From Hybos culiciformis (taxonomy: Eukaryota > Arthropoda > Insecta > Diptera > Hybotidae), in NCBI GenBank assembly GCA_964007475.1, contig OZ023274.1, positions 79,247,303 to 79,311,302 of the forward strand: a stretch of 64,000 nt of DNA, read 5' to 3'. Below are positions 27,401 through 38,436 of the stretch, in pieces (position 1 is the stretch's first letter; every line of letters begins with the position of its first letter). The notes beneath the pieces are model-generated. The model ran no database searches, was not told where the DNA came from, and worked only from the letters and a program-made list of their open reading frames with translations. The translations under genes were made by a program, and so were the position numbers.

Positions 27401-28959
27401 ACAAAATGCCAAGACAAGTTTATGACAACTGACGGCATATAACATGTACCAAACATTTTTTGTTTCAGCTTCTAAGCCAACTGCTAAGCCTTCGAACAAT
27501 TCGTGTAATGATAGTGCTAAAACTATCAATAGTCCTCTAAGCGATGCTACAATAACATCTTCGTCAAGTGGGCCGGCAATTGGTAAATGACTATGACCAT
27601 GACCATGTCCATGACTATGACCGTGATCGTGATCGTGACTATGACTATGACTATTATTATTATGTTGATGATCATTATGGTTATTTTGTCCTAATTCGGT
27701 GCTGTAACTCTTGATTTTATCATCTTTATTGAAATGATGGTCTGCATCATAACTAGTTCTCAAATTTTTCTCTGATTGTGATGGCAATTGATAATCTTCA
27801 TGCTGGTGACTATTTCGATGATATTTTTGATTTTCCATATCATTTGAAATTAAATCCTGTACCGATAAATGTTCACTTGATCTTTTATTAATATCTTCAT
27901 CACTTGATGATGATGATGACGGTACACCGTCACGTTTTCTTACCAAAAAACTATCACGTATACTTCGGCCACGTTTAAATTCATATTGCGTACTTTTGGC
28001 ATTAACGCGATGAATATATGAATGAATTAATTCTTCTACTAAAAACATTGCGAAAAATCCTAAACACATCAAAAGTTCAGCTAAAGGTATACTGGATTCA
28101 GGTAATCTTTTTTCACTTATCAACATTTCAATATTTTCCTTAACCTCTGGAAGTAAATGTTGAAATGTTGTGCACAAGAGGACACCACCTCCAAAGTAAA
28201 GTAAACATTTTACTACGAGTGAAGAACGTGCATTAGCCGCATTATCTGTCCATTTGAGCCAACGATTCAAAATAAATGGAATTGTTCCGCACAAAGATGA
28301 TGCACAAAATAAAACTGCCATAGCTACTGCTTTTGCTATATTATAAAATAAGAATTAAAAAAAAATTATATATTAAAAAAATATCGTAAATTTTTAAAAA
28401 TGTAAAATAATGATTTTTTTGGCAACTGTAGCTCTAACAGTTTTATCGAGATCTCTAAACAATATGAACAATTAAACATACTTATATGCATCCCGTTTTC
28501 AACATTTCGATTTAATAAAATTTACTTTATTTGAGACACCTTGGTCACAATTTAGGTATATTTTACAATTTAAACGTTTTAGGTTCCCTAAATACCATTT
28601 CGAAATTGATTCGGAAATCGAAACGGATTGATCAGTTCAGTAGTAATAAGTATTTTAGTGGAGGACATAGTCCGTTTTTCATTTTTGATAAAAAACGGTT
28701 TAAAAATATGATTCAAAATAGAAGTCAAGTAAGTATAAATACTTTCAATTTTCAATTCAGCAAAGTTTTTTTTATAATTTTTTTCGCTTAATAATGCGCA
28801 CTCACCTATCATTAAATCATATTTTTCATCAGCAGTTTGTTCTTTTTCATGATCATGGTCATCATGATCATGTTCATCATCTTCATGACCTGCATGTCGA
28901 TATGATTGTAAACTTATAGCTAATTGATTTATTAGATGTGCAACTTCTGTGGCGTTCAT
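6234..28959 (-). CDS. ZIP-family zinc transporter with His-rich tail encoded by a distant exon
   Basis: Exons are 28959-28806, 28335-27124 and 6406-6234 (154, 1212 and 173 nt). Phases agree at both joins and the total is 1539 nt, or 512 residues plus TAG. The protein is a ZIP (SLC39) transporter of the ZIP1/2/3 type, which moves Zn2+ into the cytosol. It has a His/Asp-rich N-terminus (residues 22-38), TM1 from about 53, TM2 with FGGGVLLCTTFQHLLPE, TM3 with EELIHSY, a long variable loop with a His cluster at about 269-301, and TM4 with the signature HELFEGLAVGLE (H329, E330, E333). TM5 carries HK (356-357), and TM6-TM8 follow. Donors are GTGAGT (exon 1) and GTAAGT (exon 2). Exon 3 adds about 57 residues including a dense His/Asp stretch. 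It resembles Drosophila Zip42C.1-like proteins. The core exons are certain; the join to the last exon, 20.7 kb away, rests on phase, strand and composition. Confidence 0.85.
6407..7866. other. Distal part of the long ZIP intron, no gene seen
   Basis: AT-rich intron sequence between the terminal exon and the nested paralogue, which must contain the nested gene's 3' UTR. One 81-codon frame (7342-7587, minus strand) begins with a true ATG but shows no recognisable domain, so I do not call it. Confidence 0.5.
7867..9486 (-). CDS. Intronless ZIP-family zinc transporter nested in the intron of its paralogue
   Basis: A single uninterrupted frame of 539 residues starting at a genuine ATG (9484-9486). 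Membrane segments lie at about 5-30, 50-70, 98-121, 345-370, 376-400, 405-427, 434-459 and 493-520, the eight-helix ZIP layout. TM4 has HSLFEGLALGLE (H359, E363) and TM5 has THK (H386, K387), the residues that form the metal site in ZIP transporters; TM2 carries GFCGGVLFFTSFLHLHPE. The large cytoplasmic loop (about 122-344) is Ser/Asn/Arg-rich, has a run of nine Asn from ATT repeats (nt 8481-8507), and lacks the His cluster present in the host gene's loop. It lies on the same strand within the 20.7-kb intron of the other ZIP gene. Lack of introns suggests retroposition or intron loss, but all key residues are intact, so it is probably functional. Confidence 0.93.
   Translation of the reverse strand: MSSSMILIKLIILILIAIFSFLFGILPIILRKFFKTVKITCLQKYFNEILQFLLGFCGGVLFFTSFLHLHPEIRNLFKLLQNRGIFKNIIVGDGLEVSELLICCGFFLVYILEELLHYVIEMKSEKTGSNCCKSRAIFRKLKLCMGKHEKKRTETESSRNFDIDDGLECHFGIEPEIMLRDESNRRDSMPMECPISMNSFESYQNRSGQSSMTRSQQLQANNLDSSVPFISFTTTTTIQSNRNRPDEQQSEFNRSGSGSNDDTKRNGRENNKNRRVTIKSGNGIEYSRPDVNRNRLQPSDVNGIEPRLHHTSSTNLFESDAPSPISNNNNNNNNNMTTTDYDFRTILRNLIMLFSLSLHSLFEGLALGLEEKISSIWYLFLAIGTHKFIIIFCIGFELIGLPIKYFVSYILLLAMVTPCGILIGILLNNNGNTTLLIISAFLQAISAGTLLYVIFFEILKIRNRYNHHHIQRNNECELNIKKGNGKLNHSTESLASIIQCFAVGCGFMFMIGMHILLCELYMRIYTQPNIAQLIRLTPK
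9487..12473. other. ZIP intron: upstream region of the nested gene
   Basis: About 3 kb of AT-rich intron holding the presumed promoter of the nested ZIP gene, a (TA)n microsatellite at about 10605-10630 and several homopolymer tracts. No coding region is supportable; frames at 11444-11635 and 11880-12119 translate to Ile/Phe/Lys-rich low-complexity peptides. Confidence 0.5.
12474..13811 (+). mobile_element. 1.34-kb foldback/MITE-like element, copy 1
   Basis: This block reappears almost unchanged, in reverse orientation, at 57988-59337. It begins near ttttaatgcgcatgtcttcgg and ends near aacatgtattgtaatctac. It contains no long open frame. Internal structure includes repeated TGTAAATTGTATTTACA palindromes (about 12580-12645), an AT-rich hairpin centred near 13410, and a long imperfect hairpin at 13610-13811 whose centre is gaccttcggtc. 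The subterminal string AATCTACTATT occurs both at the end and internally near 12953, so the unit may be composite. Ends are set by where the two copies stop matching; I could not find a convincing target-site duplication. It is probably a non-autonomous DNA element. Confidence 0.8.
13610..13811. repeat. Long imperfect hairpin at one end of the foldback element
   Basis: The left arm runs from attaaagcagtatacaatac to the centre gaccttcggtc; the right arm returns through reverse complements of tttgttat, gttttgtatacacacaaaca and tagacac, ending in aacatgtattgtaatctac. Arms are about 95-100 bp with scattered mismatches. The same hairpin is present in the second copy at about 57988-58190. Confidence 0.75.
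13812..27123. other. Long ZIP intron, proximal part
   Basis: More than 13 kb of AT-rich intronic DNA with no supportable gene. Frames such as 24744-24956 are low-complexity and unconvincing. Points of interest are small GC-richer islands at about 17507-17530, 19855-19910 and 20090-20150, a near-consensus metal-response element at 25616-25627, and a short hairpin at about 16018-16072. Confidence 0.5.
25616..25627 (-). promoter_or_regulatory. Candidate metal-response element (MTF-1 site) in the ZIP intron
   Basis: The minus strand reads TGCGCGCGGCCG. The MRE consensus is TGCRCNC as core, extended to TGCRCNCGGCCC; this matches the full core and 11 of 12 positions of the extended form. It sits in one of the few G+C-rich spots of a very AT-rich intron, about 1.5 kb downstream of the exon 2 donor of a zinc transporter. 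MTF-1 is the zinc-sensing factor that regulates zinc-handling genes in animals. Function is inferred, not shown. Confidence 0.4.
28795..28801 (+). promoter_or_regulatory. MRE core TGCGCAC in intron 1 of the ZIP gene
   Basis: A match to the 7-bp MRE core TGCRCNC on the plus strand, right beside the exon 1 donor. The flanking bases do not extend to the full consensus, so this could be chance; it is listed because a better site occurs in the next intron. Confidence 0.15.
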
Positions 28960-31900
28960 TTTTTCAATTAAATTTATATTTTTTTTGGTTTTAAGAATTT
29001 CAAAATTTTAAATTAATAATAAAATTTAAATTCGTTTTTTTATTTTAAATACAAAAAATTTTTTTGTTTCGTTTATTTCGAAAACTTCTTCAGAATTTTT
29101 TCTTAACACACTCGGGGGTGTTCTTTCATGAATCTTACGAATAAATTTAATTTTTTTTTTTCTTTCAGACTTTTAATTTAATAAAATTTCCGTATTTTTA
29201 CAGAAATTTATATTTTTTGTCCGTTTAATTTTAATTTACAGGAAATAAATATATCACAGTTTAATAATAAATTGGAAAATTTTTAAAATATTTATTTAAT
29301 TTTGTTATTTTTTTCTTTGTAATTATTTAATAACCTTCTGAAGAATATATTATATTTTTTATAAAAATCACAGTTTTTTATTATATTATTTATTTTCTTT
29401 TTCTAAAAAAAAAAAATTTATTTTTAGAAATATGTTAGAAAATAAAAATAAACAAAATAAAAAATAAAAAAACAAAAGTAAATTTATGGCGCGGTAATTT
29501 TGAATTTCTTTGCTACCGCTTCATTATTAGTTATATTAAACTGTTTATGTATATTTTATGTTAAATTAAAATCCCGCGCACCAAGTTATAATATTTCTTA
29601 TTCATAAAATTTTTAATAAAACTTTTTTTTTTATTACAATTTTATAATTTATTTATATATATTTTTTTTTATTTAACGTTTTTGCACCTTATGAAATTTA
29701 AATTTAAACTAAATTAAAAATTACTTAAGCAGTCGCTCTTATACCTGTTATTTGTTTGGTTATATTAAAAAAAAAAAAAAAAAACAAAAAAAGTTTTTAA
29801 GCCGAAGAAAAAGAGAATCAATAAAAAAATACTCACTAAAAATGTGCAAAAAAAAAAAATTAATATTTTGTCTTTTATTTACGAGAGATAAGATAAATTA
29901 ACATTGTAATAAAATATCTACAATATACATATAAGTATTAAGTTTAAATATACCCCAATAATGTAAACTTTTTGAGTCATGAAAAATATTTTCCCTGCAT
30001 ATTATTGCATAAACTCTTTTTTTTTTAATTAAGAAGTCTTAAGAGATTCTCAAAATAAATGTATGCAGTTGAAATTTATATTTTGTTCAGACTGGAGGAT
30101 TGCTTCCCGCTTGGATGGTTCTAGCTTGGATGGTTCTTGGATTATATTGAGCTTCAGAACTAGCTAATCCAGGCTCTATTTCGTCATTAAGTTCCTTGGA
30201 TTAGCTGGTAGTGACTCAAAATGCCTTAAAGTTCCTAGCATCGTTATTTACCCAAAATAAACATTCGTTTTTAAAATATATAAAAACATTATTGGAATTA
30301 TTTTAATTTATTATTAGATTAAATATAATTTTAATATTTTTATCAAATTTTCATACATGAAAATTTTAAAAATAAACAACTAAATAATCCTGTAATAATC
30401 CTAGTATAGTGTTTGAACGGACGTTTCTTGTTCTATGAAAATTTGCGGAACTGATTATTTCTGTGTCTGTCCACAGTATTATATTATTTTAAACAGTGGA
30501 TCATGATGTAATAATCAGGATACAATATTTGCATTTGAAAAACGGTCAATCTTATTAACATTGTTAATTAAAGTGGCGTTAAGTTCAATTTTCTATAATT
30601 TGTGAAATAATTATTGTATATAAAATAGGAAGCTTTTGAGCGGAACAAGTTTTTAGTGCGTTTTCCATCAAAAATGAGGAAAACAAACTACCTACACTGA
30701 AGTCCTTGTAACTATTAAACTAGTCTACCGATTTAATAGAATCAATGCTAAAATAATCTCAAAAAAACATCAAAAAACATCAAATAATTTTAATATTTTG
30801 TATGAGTGGATACAAGTTGAAAGACAAGTTGAGTAGTGTGTAGTCAGAGCTGTAAAAATTCAAGTACTTTGGTATTGATTACTAGTAATGATTGCAGAAT
30901 TTAAAAAAGTCCAAAACTTTTCTTAAAAGGGAATTGAATTTAGAAAAGTATTGATTACAATACTTTTATCAAAAAGGAATTGTATTTAGAAAAGTATTGA
31001 ATTGTATTTGTATGAAAAGTAATTGTATTTAAAAAGAAATCAATACTACATCATACATAACTATATTATTTTCGGATATTTCAAACATACCTTAATCAAA
31101 ATCATTAATACAATCGAGATTATCGAGTAAATAAAACATTTAATAGCGATAGTAACAACAGCAAAACCCAAGAGTAATGTTTTTTAATCTTTTTATTTCA
31201 AAAGAAGTATTATTGTTTGAAATCACAATAATTAAAGTTATCATATATAATTAGATAAAATTACATATTTTGGAATTAGGTATAATTGATCGAGAAAAAA
31301 AAAATCCAATATTCGGGATTAAGGGTTTGGCCCATTTTGGAAATAAGAATTTCATGTCAATGTCATGTTTTATGATATTTAAAAAAAAAATTATTATAAT
31401 TATTAAATGTATGAACTAAGTTTGAATTTAACAAAATGTACAAACCATATAGCATCTTGAATTCAAAACATGAATATTTTCTAATGTTGTCAATACAAAA
31501 ACATAAATGTGTTCTAAAATGAAAGCTTATTTGCAAATATATTATTTCAACTTTGAAGTATTAGATAACTTTTCAGATGGTATTAAGCTTAAAAGTAGCT
31601 GTTATCTGAAAAAGTATAAAATTTTAAAATATTTATTTAAATAATAACAGTACGAATAATAGAAGACAATACGCACTTAAATACCTTATAATCTACTGCA
31701 CTCATTGAAATAATTTCACTTATTTGATAAGATCACCATATAGTTATCTATCTTAAATTCAAAATTATTGGTTGTTTTTTTATTTCATGTCTCTAAGTTT
31801 AAACTCATTCGTCAGTAAAACAAAAATTTATAAAAATTAAAATATCACACAGTAAAAATATTACACAGTATTCTAAGTCTGGCATTCACTGTGCTGTGTA

Positions 31901-33450
31901 CCGAAAGATTCTAGTCTAGGCTAGGTACGAAAATCTTTAACACTTAAAACAGCAATAAAAAGAAAGCATGTAGTGTTTTAGTCCAAGTGCAGGTTATTTA
32001 TTGTTTAACAACCCTCAAACTAAGACAAATGAATAAAAATATTATTAAAGCGGTCAGGAAAAATCTGGAGTAGGTTTAATCAATTATATTATTTTGAATT
32101 TTTGTTTTTTAAATTGAATTTCTTTAAATTGTTTAGTTCTAATGAAAAGTTTTCATTAAACTTAAAGTAAACTTAAATTGTAATTACATTTCTTATTCAT
32201 TGCAATAACTGGGAAAAAACTTTTAGCGTTAATAATAAGAATATTTTTTATGTGTTGAAATTGATTAAATTTAAATTTCATGCGTATATCTATGATGACT
32301 AACTAATCTAACGTTTATTTATTTAAATTTATCATCTGTCTATGTCATTAAATTGTTTATAATAGTTAGCTATACACAGAAAATTTCGGGTTTAGAGGTT
32401 TCAAAATAAAAATTGATAACAATTAAAAAACAAAACCGTATTAAAAGAATACATTAAAAATAAATATATCAGCTCAACAGGATGCATTTTTTTTAATATT
32501 TAGGGCTAAAATTTTAAGGCAAAACAAGTCCAATCCCAGTGACTTGTGAATTGGATCCGAAACTATGTATTCTGTATTGTAAATTTTTGAAAAATTTTAA
32601 ATATACAGAATTGAATTATTTCTGAATCTTTTACAATGAAAAAACGAACTCTTTTGATTTACATGAGTACTTAATAATATGCATATAACAATATGACCAG
32701 AATTATTTTCTGTGAGTATTTCTATGAGATTTTGAAATTCTAAATATTCGTGACCCGTTTAAAAAAGACATAAGGTCCATCGATTTTAATTCTTATTTCA
32801 AAAATAAAAGTGACATATTATAAATGGACTTTAAATCCCTGGACGCTAAGCCACCTCTACAATTATAGGTACTTGAATGAAAATTTCAAAAGACATTGAG
32901 TATGAAAATATTCGATTCTAATAAATAATATCAAGTCATAAATTCTATAAATGGATTTGAATTATAATTTTAATAAGGTAGTTCTCTAATAAAGCAAGAA
33001 TCTTAATGTCAGCTTAAATCAATATTAATTTTAACATTCAAATTTTATTAGTTATCCTCGAAACTTTAAATAATAATGGAATTATTTTGGTATTAAATAC
33101 CATTATTTTTATCATATCACAGGAATAGGAAACTAGAATTCCATTGAATTCACATGTCCCCTTTAAAAGTGCGAAATTTCACGAATATCATATTAAATCC
33201 ATTGTTTTAATTTTAATACAATTATATCCTCCATAACTGGCAGGAAACATTTTGATTTTAAAATAATAAATATTTTTAATTTGGTTTTAATTGTAATTCA
33301 ATAAAATAAATAAACCATTTATATACAAAACGTATAAATATAATAATAGTAATTTTTGGTTTTAACTAAAAATTTAGTTCAATTTTTAACAATAACTTAT
33401 TATACATATACATAAAATCTTATAAAAATATTCCTATAAATTCTCATGTT
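28960..33450. other. Intergenic region between the ZIP 5' end and the COQ10 3' end
   Basis: This holds the promoter and any 5' UTR exons of the ZIP gene (28960 upward) and the 3' UTR of COQ10 (below 33451). It contains a 16-bp direct tandem repeat near 30118-30149 and a degenerate repeat block at 30840-31060 with three copies of a unit like ttgtatttagaaaagtattga. No open frame in this stretch looks coding. Confidence 0.5.
30840..31060. repeat. Degenerate short tandem repeat block
   Basis: Three to four imperfect copies of a 25-30 bp unit resembling ggaattgaatttagaaaagtattga, flanked by agtattgattac-type strings. It may be the remains of a DNA transposon, but terminal repeats and a target duplication were not found. 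Confidence 0.4.
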
Positions 33451-34117
33451 TCAGGTTTTTCTCGAAGATAAAATAAAATTATTTATTGCTGGTGGTCCAT
33501 AACGTTTATTCGCTTCCGTATGAAAAGCACTTTCCATTTGATCACAAATAAAATCAAAAAATAAATTAGCTATTTGCCTATGAAATACATTTTTGAATTT
33601 AAATAATACAACAAAATCAATAACACATGATTGTGGAATATCTTTTAAACCAGGACTGAAACTCCATTCATTTTTTAAATAATCAAATAATTTTCCATCA
33701 AAACATTCAGCAGTAACTAAACTAGGATTTTTTAAGGTAACATTTGATGTATAAGATTCAGTTATTGGTGAAAATCCAACTATTAAATCAGCTTTAAAAC
33801 CATTTTGCTTTTTACTATGAACATATGATTTTTTCACGTATGGTACGAATTTGTAATAATTTGGGACGTCCGCAACAACATCATACATTTGATCCATTGA
33901 ATAACTAAAATTTACATAAACAGAAAAAAATTATTTTGTTAAATTAATAAGTTTTTAATGACATTAATTTTATATTCAGGTGTCTACGTACTTACCCTAT
34001 TAATTCCTTTTTTGAATATTCTCGATTTCTATTAGTAAAATCTATTGAAAATATGGCATTCGAAACATGGCCAGCACCAGTACTAAGAAGAGATAGAGCA
34101 AATTTATTTACATTCAT
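33451..34117 (-). CDS. COQ10: Coenzyme Q-binding protein COQ10, mitochondrial (START-like domain)
   Basis: Exons are 34117-33996 (122 nt) and 33904-33451 (454 nt), joined through a GTAAGT donor and TTTTAG acceptor in matching phase; 576 nt gives 191 residues plus stop. The start is the ATG at 34115-34117; the frame extends further upstream but without another Met. The body matches the COQ10 polyketide cyclase/START family: REYSKKELIGYSMDQMYDVV, YYKFVPYVKKS, ADLIVGFSPITESYTS, WSFSPGL near the middle and IANLFFDFICDQMESAF near the C-terminus. COQ10 is an inner-membrane-associated lipid-binding protein needed for coenzyme Q use in the respiratory chain. The first 30 or so residues are basic and hydroxylated, consistent with a mitochondrial presequence. 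It is divergently oriented to IQCA1, with 461 bp between start codons. Confidence 0.95.
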
Positions 34118-34578
34118 ATTTAAAATATTTATTTTATGAAATTTTATTATTAATATTTCAATATTTGTCTTGTGGGAAAACAATTCGCCCGCCTAAAAGT
34201 TAATAACCAATTAGAAAAAAAAAAAACTTAAACAGTAAGTTTGTTTTTTGACAGAATATAGTTTTCGACTTATTTATATCCATATACTTTAGGAGATTAT
34301 TTAGAAACGAATTCAAGATTCATGAAAACTATATTATAAGAAAAATATCCCTCTCTATGATATGAACCACTTAATTTTCCATTCAAGAAGTGTCTAATTT
34401 GAAAAGTATCTTAGTAACGACAACAGTATGAAAAAAAACATTTATTTATTTTGATAAACAAATTGTTAGATCGATTAACTTTTTTTTTCTCTTTATTAAC
34501 CATTATATTTAAAATAATTATTCAACGCTAAGCGGAGGACATTATTAACTAGTTTCAATTATTTTTAAATTAAGTATT
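34118..34578. promoter_or_regulatory. Divergent promoter region between COQ10 and IQCA1
   Basis: 461 bp separate two start codons that face away from each other, so both promoters and 5' UTRs must lie here. A GACAAC half-site resembling part of an RFX X-box is at 34419-34424, but the second half does not fit. No clear TATA box or initiator was found. Confidence 0.45.
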
Positions 34579-37414
34579 ATGTCTAATTTATTTTACAATA
34601 AAATATGGTATAATGCCCAAAGAAATTTGGAGGCTTTGGCTATTAAAGACTACGAAAACCAAGCTATTGATATTGTGCCAGAACGTCAAAAAGCTCAAGG
34701 TGCTGTTTTTGAATTATACCTAAGATATATTGGTATTGCAAATAATTTAGAAGAAGTATACGACAAAATGATTCAACCTCAAAAACGTTTATTGCTAAGA
34801 AAATTGCTAGATGCAACTTTGGGGAGAGTTATTGAATTGAAACATGATTTAGTAAACATTGATATCATGGAGTTTAGCTATAATGATCGAGTGGTAAGTA
34901 AACTAAAAGTAACGCCAATGAGTACTGAAATAAGAATTCCACGGTACTTCATCAGAGATCGGGAAAAAGAAATTAAAGATCGAAAACAAACAATGGATGA
35001 AATTTTAATTAAATTGGGATGGATTGATGAAACCCAGCCTGAACAAAAACTTACAGAAATAGAAGCCATTAAATTGATTCAAATTCATGAACGAGCCAGA
35101 CAAGGAAGATTAAGAGCTCATTTCATGAAAGAAATTCGAATTTTGAAAGAAAAGGGAAAAGCAGATAGTAAGAGTGGTGCTGAATCGGGACTGCTTGCAG
35201 CTATGCGAATTCAAAAAATGTGGAGGGGACACGCAGCTCGACGCAAAACCCGCCGTCGCAAAATGGAAGAAATGATTTTAATAGGCATGATTCCACCACC
35301 TCCAAGGAAAAAATCAGAAGCAGTTGATAAAATGAATGCAATTATTGCTGAACGTTATAAAACACAACAAGAGTACAAAGAAAAATTTGAAACGGCTTTA
35401 AAAGAAATTAAAGAAGAGATTAAAACTAAGCAGGGGCCTCAGCTTATGGAAGATATCGCAGATCATATACGAGCTTGGGTGCGTGACTACAATGACCGAA
35501 CAGGAAAATTACCCGATTTTCCATCTGAAGAAATGGGTGGATCAAAACACATTTTTAGTCGTCAAGGAACGGAATCAGATATGAGTCGCTCTTCAGCGAA
35601 ATCATCATCGAAAGAGTCGAGAAAAACTAAAGATAAATCAAAATCTCCTGCTAGAAGTGGGGATTTGAATGTTGAAGACAGTATGGAAATGGGATTTAAG
35701 CCGACGCAATCGGTTTTTTTACCCGACCTAAAGGTAGGAGTAGAAGATTTTAATGACACTTGGAAAGAGAAAGATGAAAGTGAGAATTTGAAACAAATAC
35801 ATTATGAGGATATGATTTATACTGAGAAATATATAGAAGTTGAAAAAGAAATTCGTAAAATTGTTGATGATCTAATGCGGCAAGAATTGGAGTTATTGCA
35901 GGCAGCCTTAGACAGAGATAGAGCTGCTAAGGGGAAAAAAGCTAAAAAGAGTAGTAAGAAAACCCGAAGATCTGGTAAGAAAAGTAAAAAAAAAAAAGAA
36001 AAAGATTTAACACCAGATAGAACAACTGAAAGTCTTTTCGAAGAACTTGTCACCAATGGAATTATTCGAAAATACCCAGACACTCCGTTGAAAAATTATT
36101 TAGGCGATAAAGCTTATGTGGAAAGAAGTGGATCCAATCCAACACCTGGAGATGTAAGACAGCTACTGGTAGAATATGCTATTTTACCATTAGGTAACTT
36201 CTTTAAAGTCAATATTTATTTTAGTTTTTATAAACATTATTTTTAATTTTATAATTTTAGGATCTGATACAATTAGAAATTTCTGTCCATTAATAAGATC
36301 AATACTAATTGCTGGTCCTAAAGGAACAGGAAAAAAAGCACTTGTCCATGCTATTTGCACTGAAGTTGGAGCTGTATTATTTGACATCACGCCAGCGAAT
36401 ATTGTTGGAAAATATCTTGGAAAATCAGGATTGATTATGTTGATTCACTTGGTTTTAAAAGTTTCAAGACTCTTACAGCCCTCGGTAATTTATATGGGAG
36501 ATGCTGAACGTCCATTCATGAAAAAAGTGCCAAAAACCGATCGCACTGACCCAAAAAGGTTAAAAAAAGATTTACCAAAAATTATCCGAAATATTGCAAT
36601 TGAAGATAGAGTAATTTTTATTGGAACATCAAGTTTACCTTGGGAAGCAGATCAAAAATTATTACAACAATGTTATAATCGATTTGTTTACATTCCAAGA
36701 CCTGATTACGGATCTCTATCTTTCGCTTGGAAGGAACTGATTAAAATACACACTGGTGGATTGCAGCAATATTTTGATTACAGTGTTATGGCAAAAATAT
36801 CAGATGGTTATACAATTGGATCAGTATCTTCTTGTATACAGGAAATAATGACTTGTAAAAGAAAATTACAATTGAGATCCCAACCATTGACACATTTTGA
36901 ATTAATTAATGTTTTATGGTACGTTTATGTTTTTTTTTTTAACAATTACTGAAATAACAAATAAGATTTTCAATTGAATTGAAAACAAAAAGCAAGAGAG
37001 ACACCTTATCTTAAATGTAATAGGAAATTAGAACCTATTTTAGGTATGAGGGCATTGCTTCTCGTTTTACATTCATTGTAGGTAGTTACCTAACTTAATA
37101 AAATGTTGAAGATAGAGTAAAGACTTAGGTACTAAGTACAATAAGATGAGGTTGTTAAATTGAAAATTTTATTAGATAGAAATAGCTAATTCATTAAAGT
37201 GCAAAATTTAATCAAATTCTATAAATTTCTAAATTTTCATTTTAGCTTAAGAGAACCAGTTTATCGTGAAGAAGAAGAAGCTTTTGAATCTTGGTGGTCT
37301 AAAACACCACTGGGTCGTCGAAGACAAAGAGCCCTAGAGCTTGAAGAAGAAGCTCGACTAGAAGAGGCTGCTGCTGCTGCTAAAGCAGGTGGTACTTCAA
37401 AAAAGAAGAAATAA
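34579..37414 (+). CDS. IQCA1: IQ and AAA domain-containing protein 1 / dynein regulatory complex subunit 11
   Basis: Exons are 34579-36193, 36261-36918 and 37246-37414 (1615, 658 and 169 nt); phases agree and 2442 nt encode 813 residues, close to the roughly 820 of vertebrate IQCA1. The N-terminus (MSNLFYNKIWYNAQRNLEAL) is typical of the family. An IQ motif (IQKMWRGHAARRKTRRR) lies at about 211-227, a Lys-rich low-complexity linker at about 450-476, and the AAA domain in exons 2-3. Its Walker A is GPKGTGKK (556-563), with Lys in place of the usual Ser/Thr, and the Walker B position reads YMGDAER (D618, E620). The exon 2/3 join leads to REPVYREEEEAF and KTPLGRRR, followed by an acidic-basic tail ending in KKKK. 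DRC11 is part of the nexin-dynein regulatory complex of motile axonemes, so in an insect it should act in sperm flagella and chordotonal cilia. Confidence 0.95.
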
Positions 37415-37443
37415 ATTAAATTTTGTTTTTTTAAACTTATTAA

Positions 37444-37449
37444 AATAAA
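37444..37449 (+). terminator. poly(A) signal of IQCA1
   Basis: AATAAA about 30 nt past the TAA stop of IQCA1. Confidence 0.5.
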
Positions 37450-38436
37450 AATTCCATTAAGTGTGATTTTTTCTTTTCTAATAAATTTGGATTTGATACT
37501 AAAATGTGTCATAATTAGGTCAAGGCCATAAACATACAGATAGTTTTCAAGGAGATGCGTGAATAAGTTAAACAGACGAATAAGTTAACCTATATTTAAG
37601 AAATAATGTAGGTAATTATTATTGAATGATAAACTATCTAACTTAACTTAACCAACAGACATTGAATAGAAAAAATTTGTGTGTTTGGAAATATTTATCA
37701 CATCTATTCATATATTGATCCAAACTTACACGATTCGCACTAAATGAAAATTAGTTAGTTACCTTTTACCTACTCAAGGTAAACAACTTACATAATTAAA
37801 AAAAATATATATATTTTAAATTTTTTTTTTTTTTTTTTACTCACTTTATTTTTCTTATCGGATTTATAATTAACAAAAATATTGATCTATTTAATTTAAT
37901 TGTGTTATGCATTTTATTTTTAAATCAAAATAAAATTTTTTTAATTTCTTTTTTACATTATAAAAAACTCATTTTGTTTTTTATAATGTAATTCGTCGTA
38001 AAAAAAATTGTGTTTTGACCAGTTTTGACATACAAATTAAAAATTTAATATCATCACTGACTTCATATAAAAATAAAAGATTAATGAACAGCTGTTTAAC
38101 TTTTGGTATATTCATGACGTCTTATTCATATTCAGCATATTCAGCTATGTCTATAACATTGTACACCTATTTCATAAAGTAAAGTATCTGCCATAAAAAA
38201 TTTATTTCGTCCCGCCAAAAAATCTGTTTTTTTTTACTCAAAATCTATCATTGGTTGAATAAAAATGATCAGGGATGAGATGGTTACTTTTTTAAAAGTT
38301 ACGAAATAAAACAAGACTTTCTAATTTTATAAACTCATCACAGAGAACATTTTATTTCTATTTTTTCTAATTTTTACATTTTTATTAAAAAAATTTAAAT
38401 GAAATATATGCGCTCACGTATGAAAAAATGAATTAA

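Noticed and set aside
34405..34430. RFX X-box upstream of the ciliary gene IQCA1
   Set aside because: Only the GTTGTC half (minus strand) fits; the partner half does not match the RRNRAC pattern at any allowed spacing.
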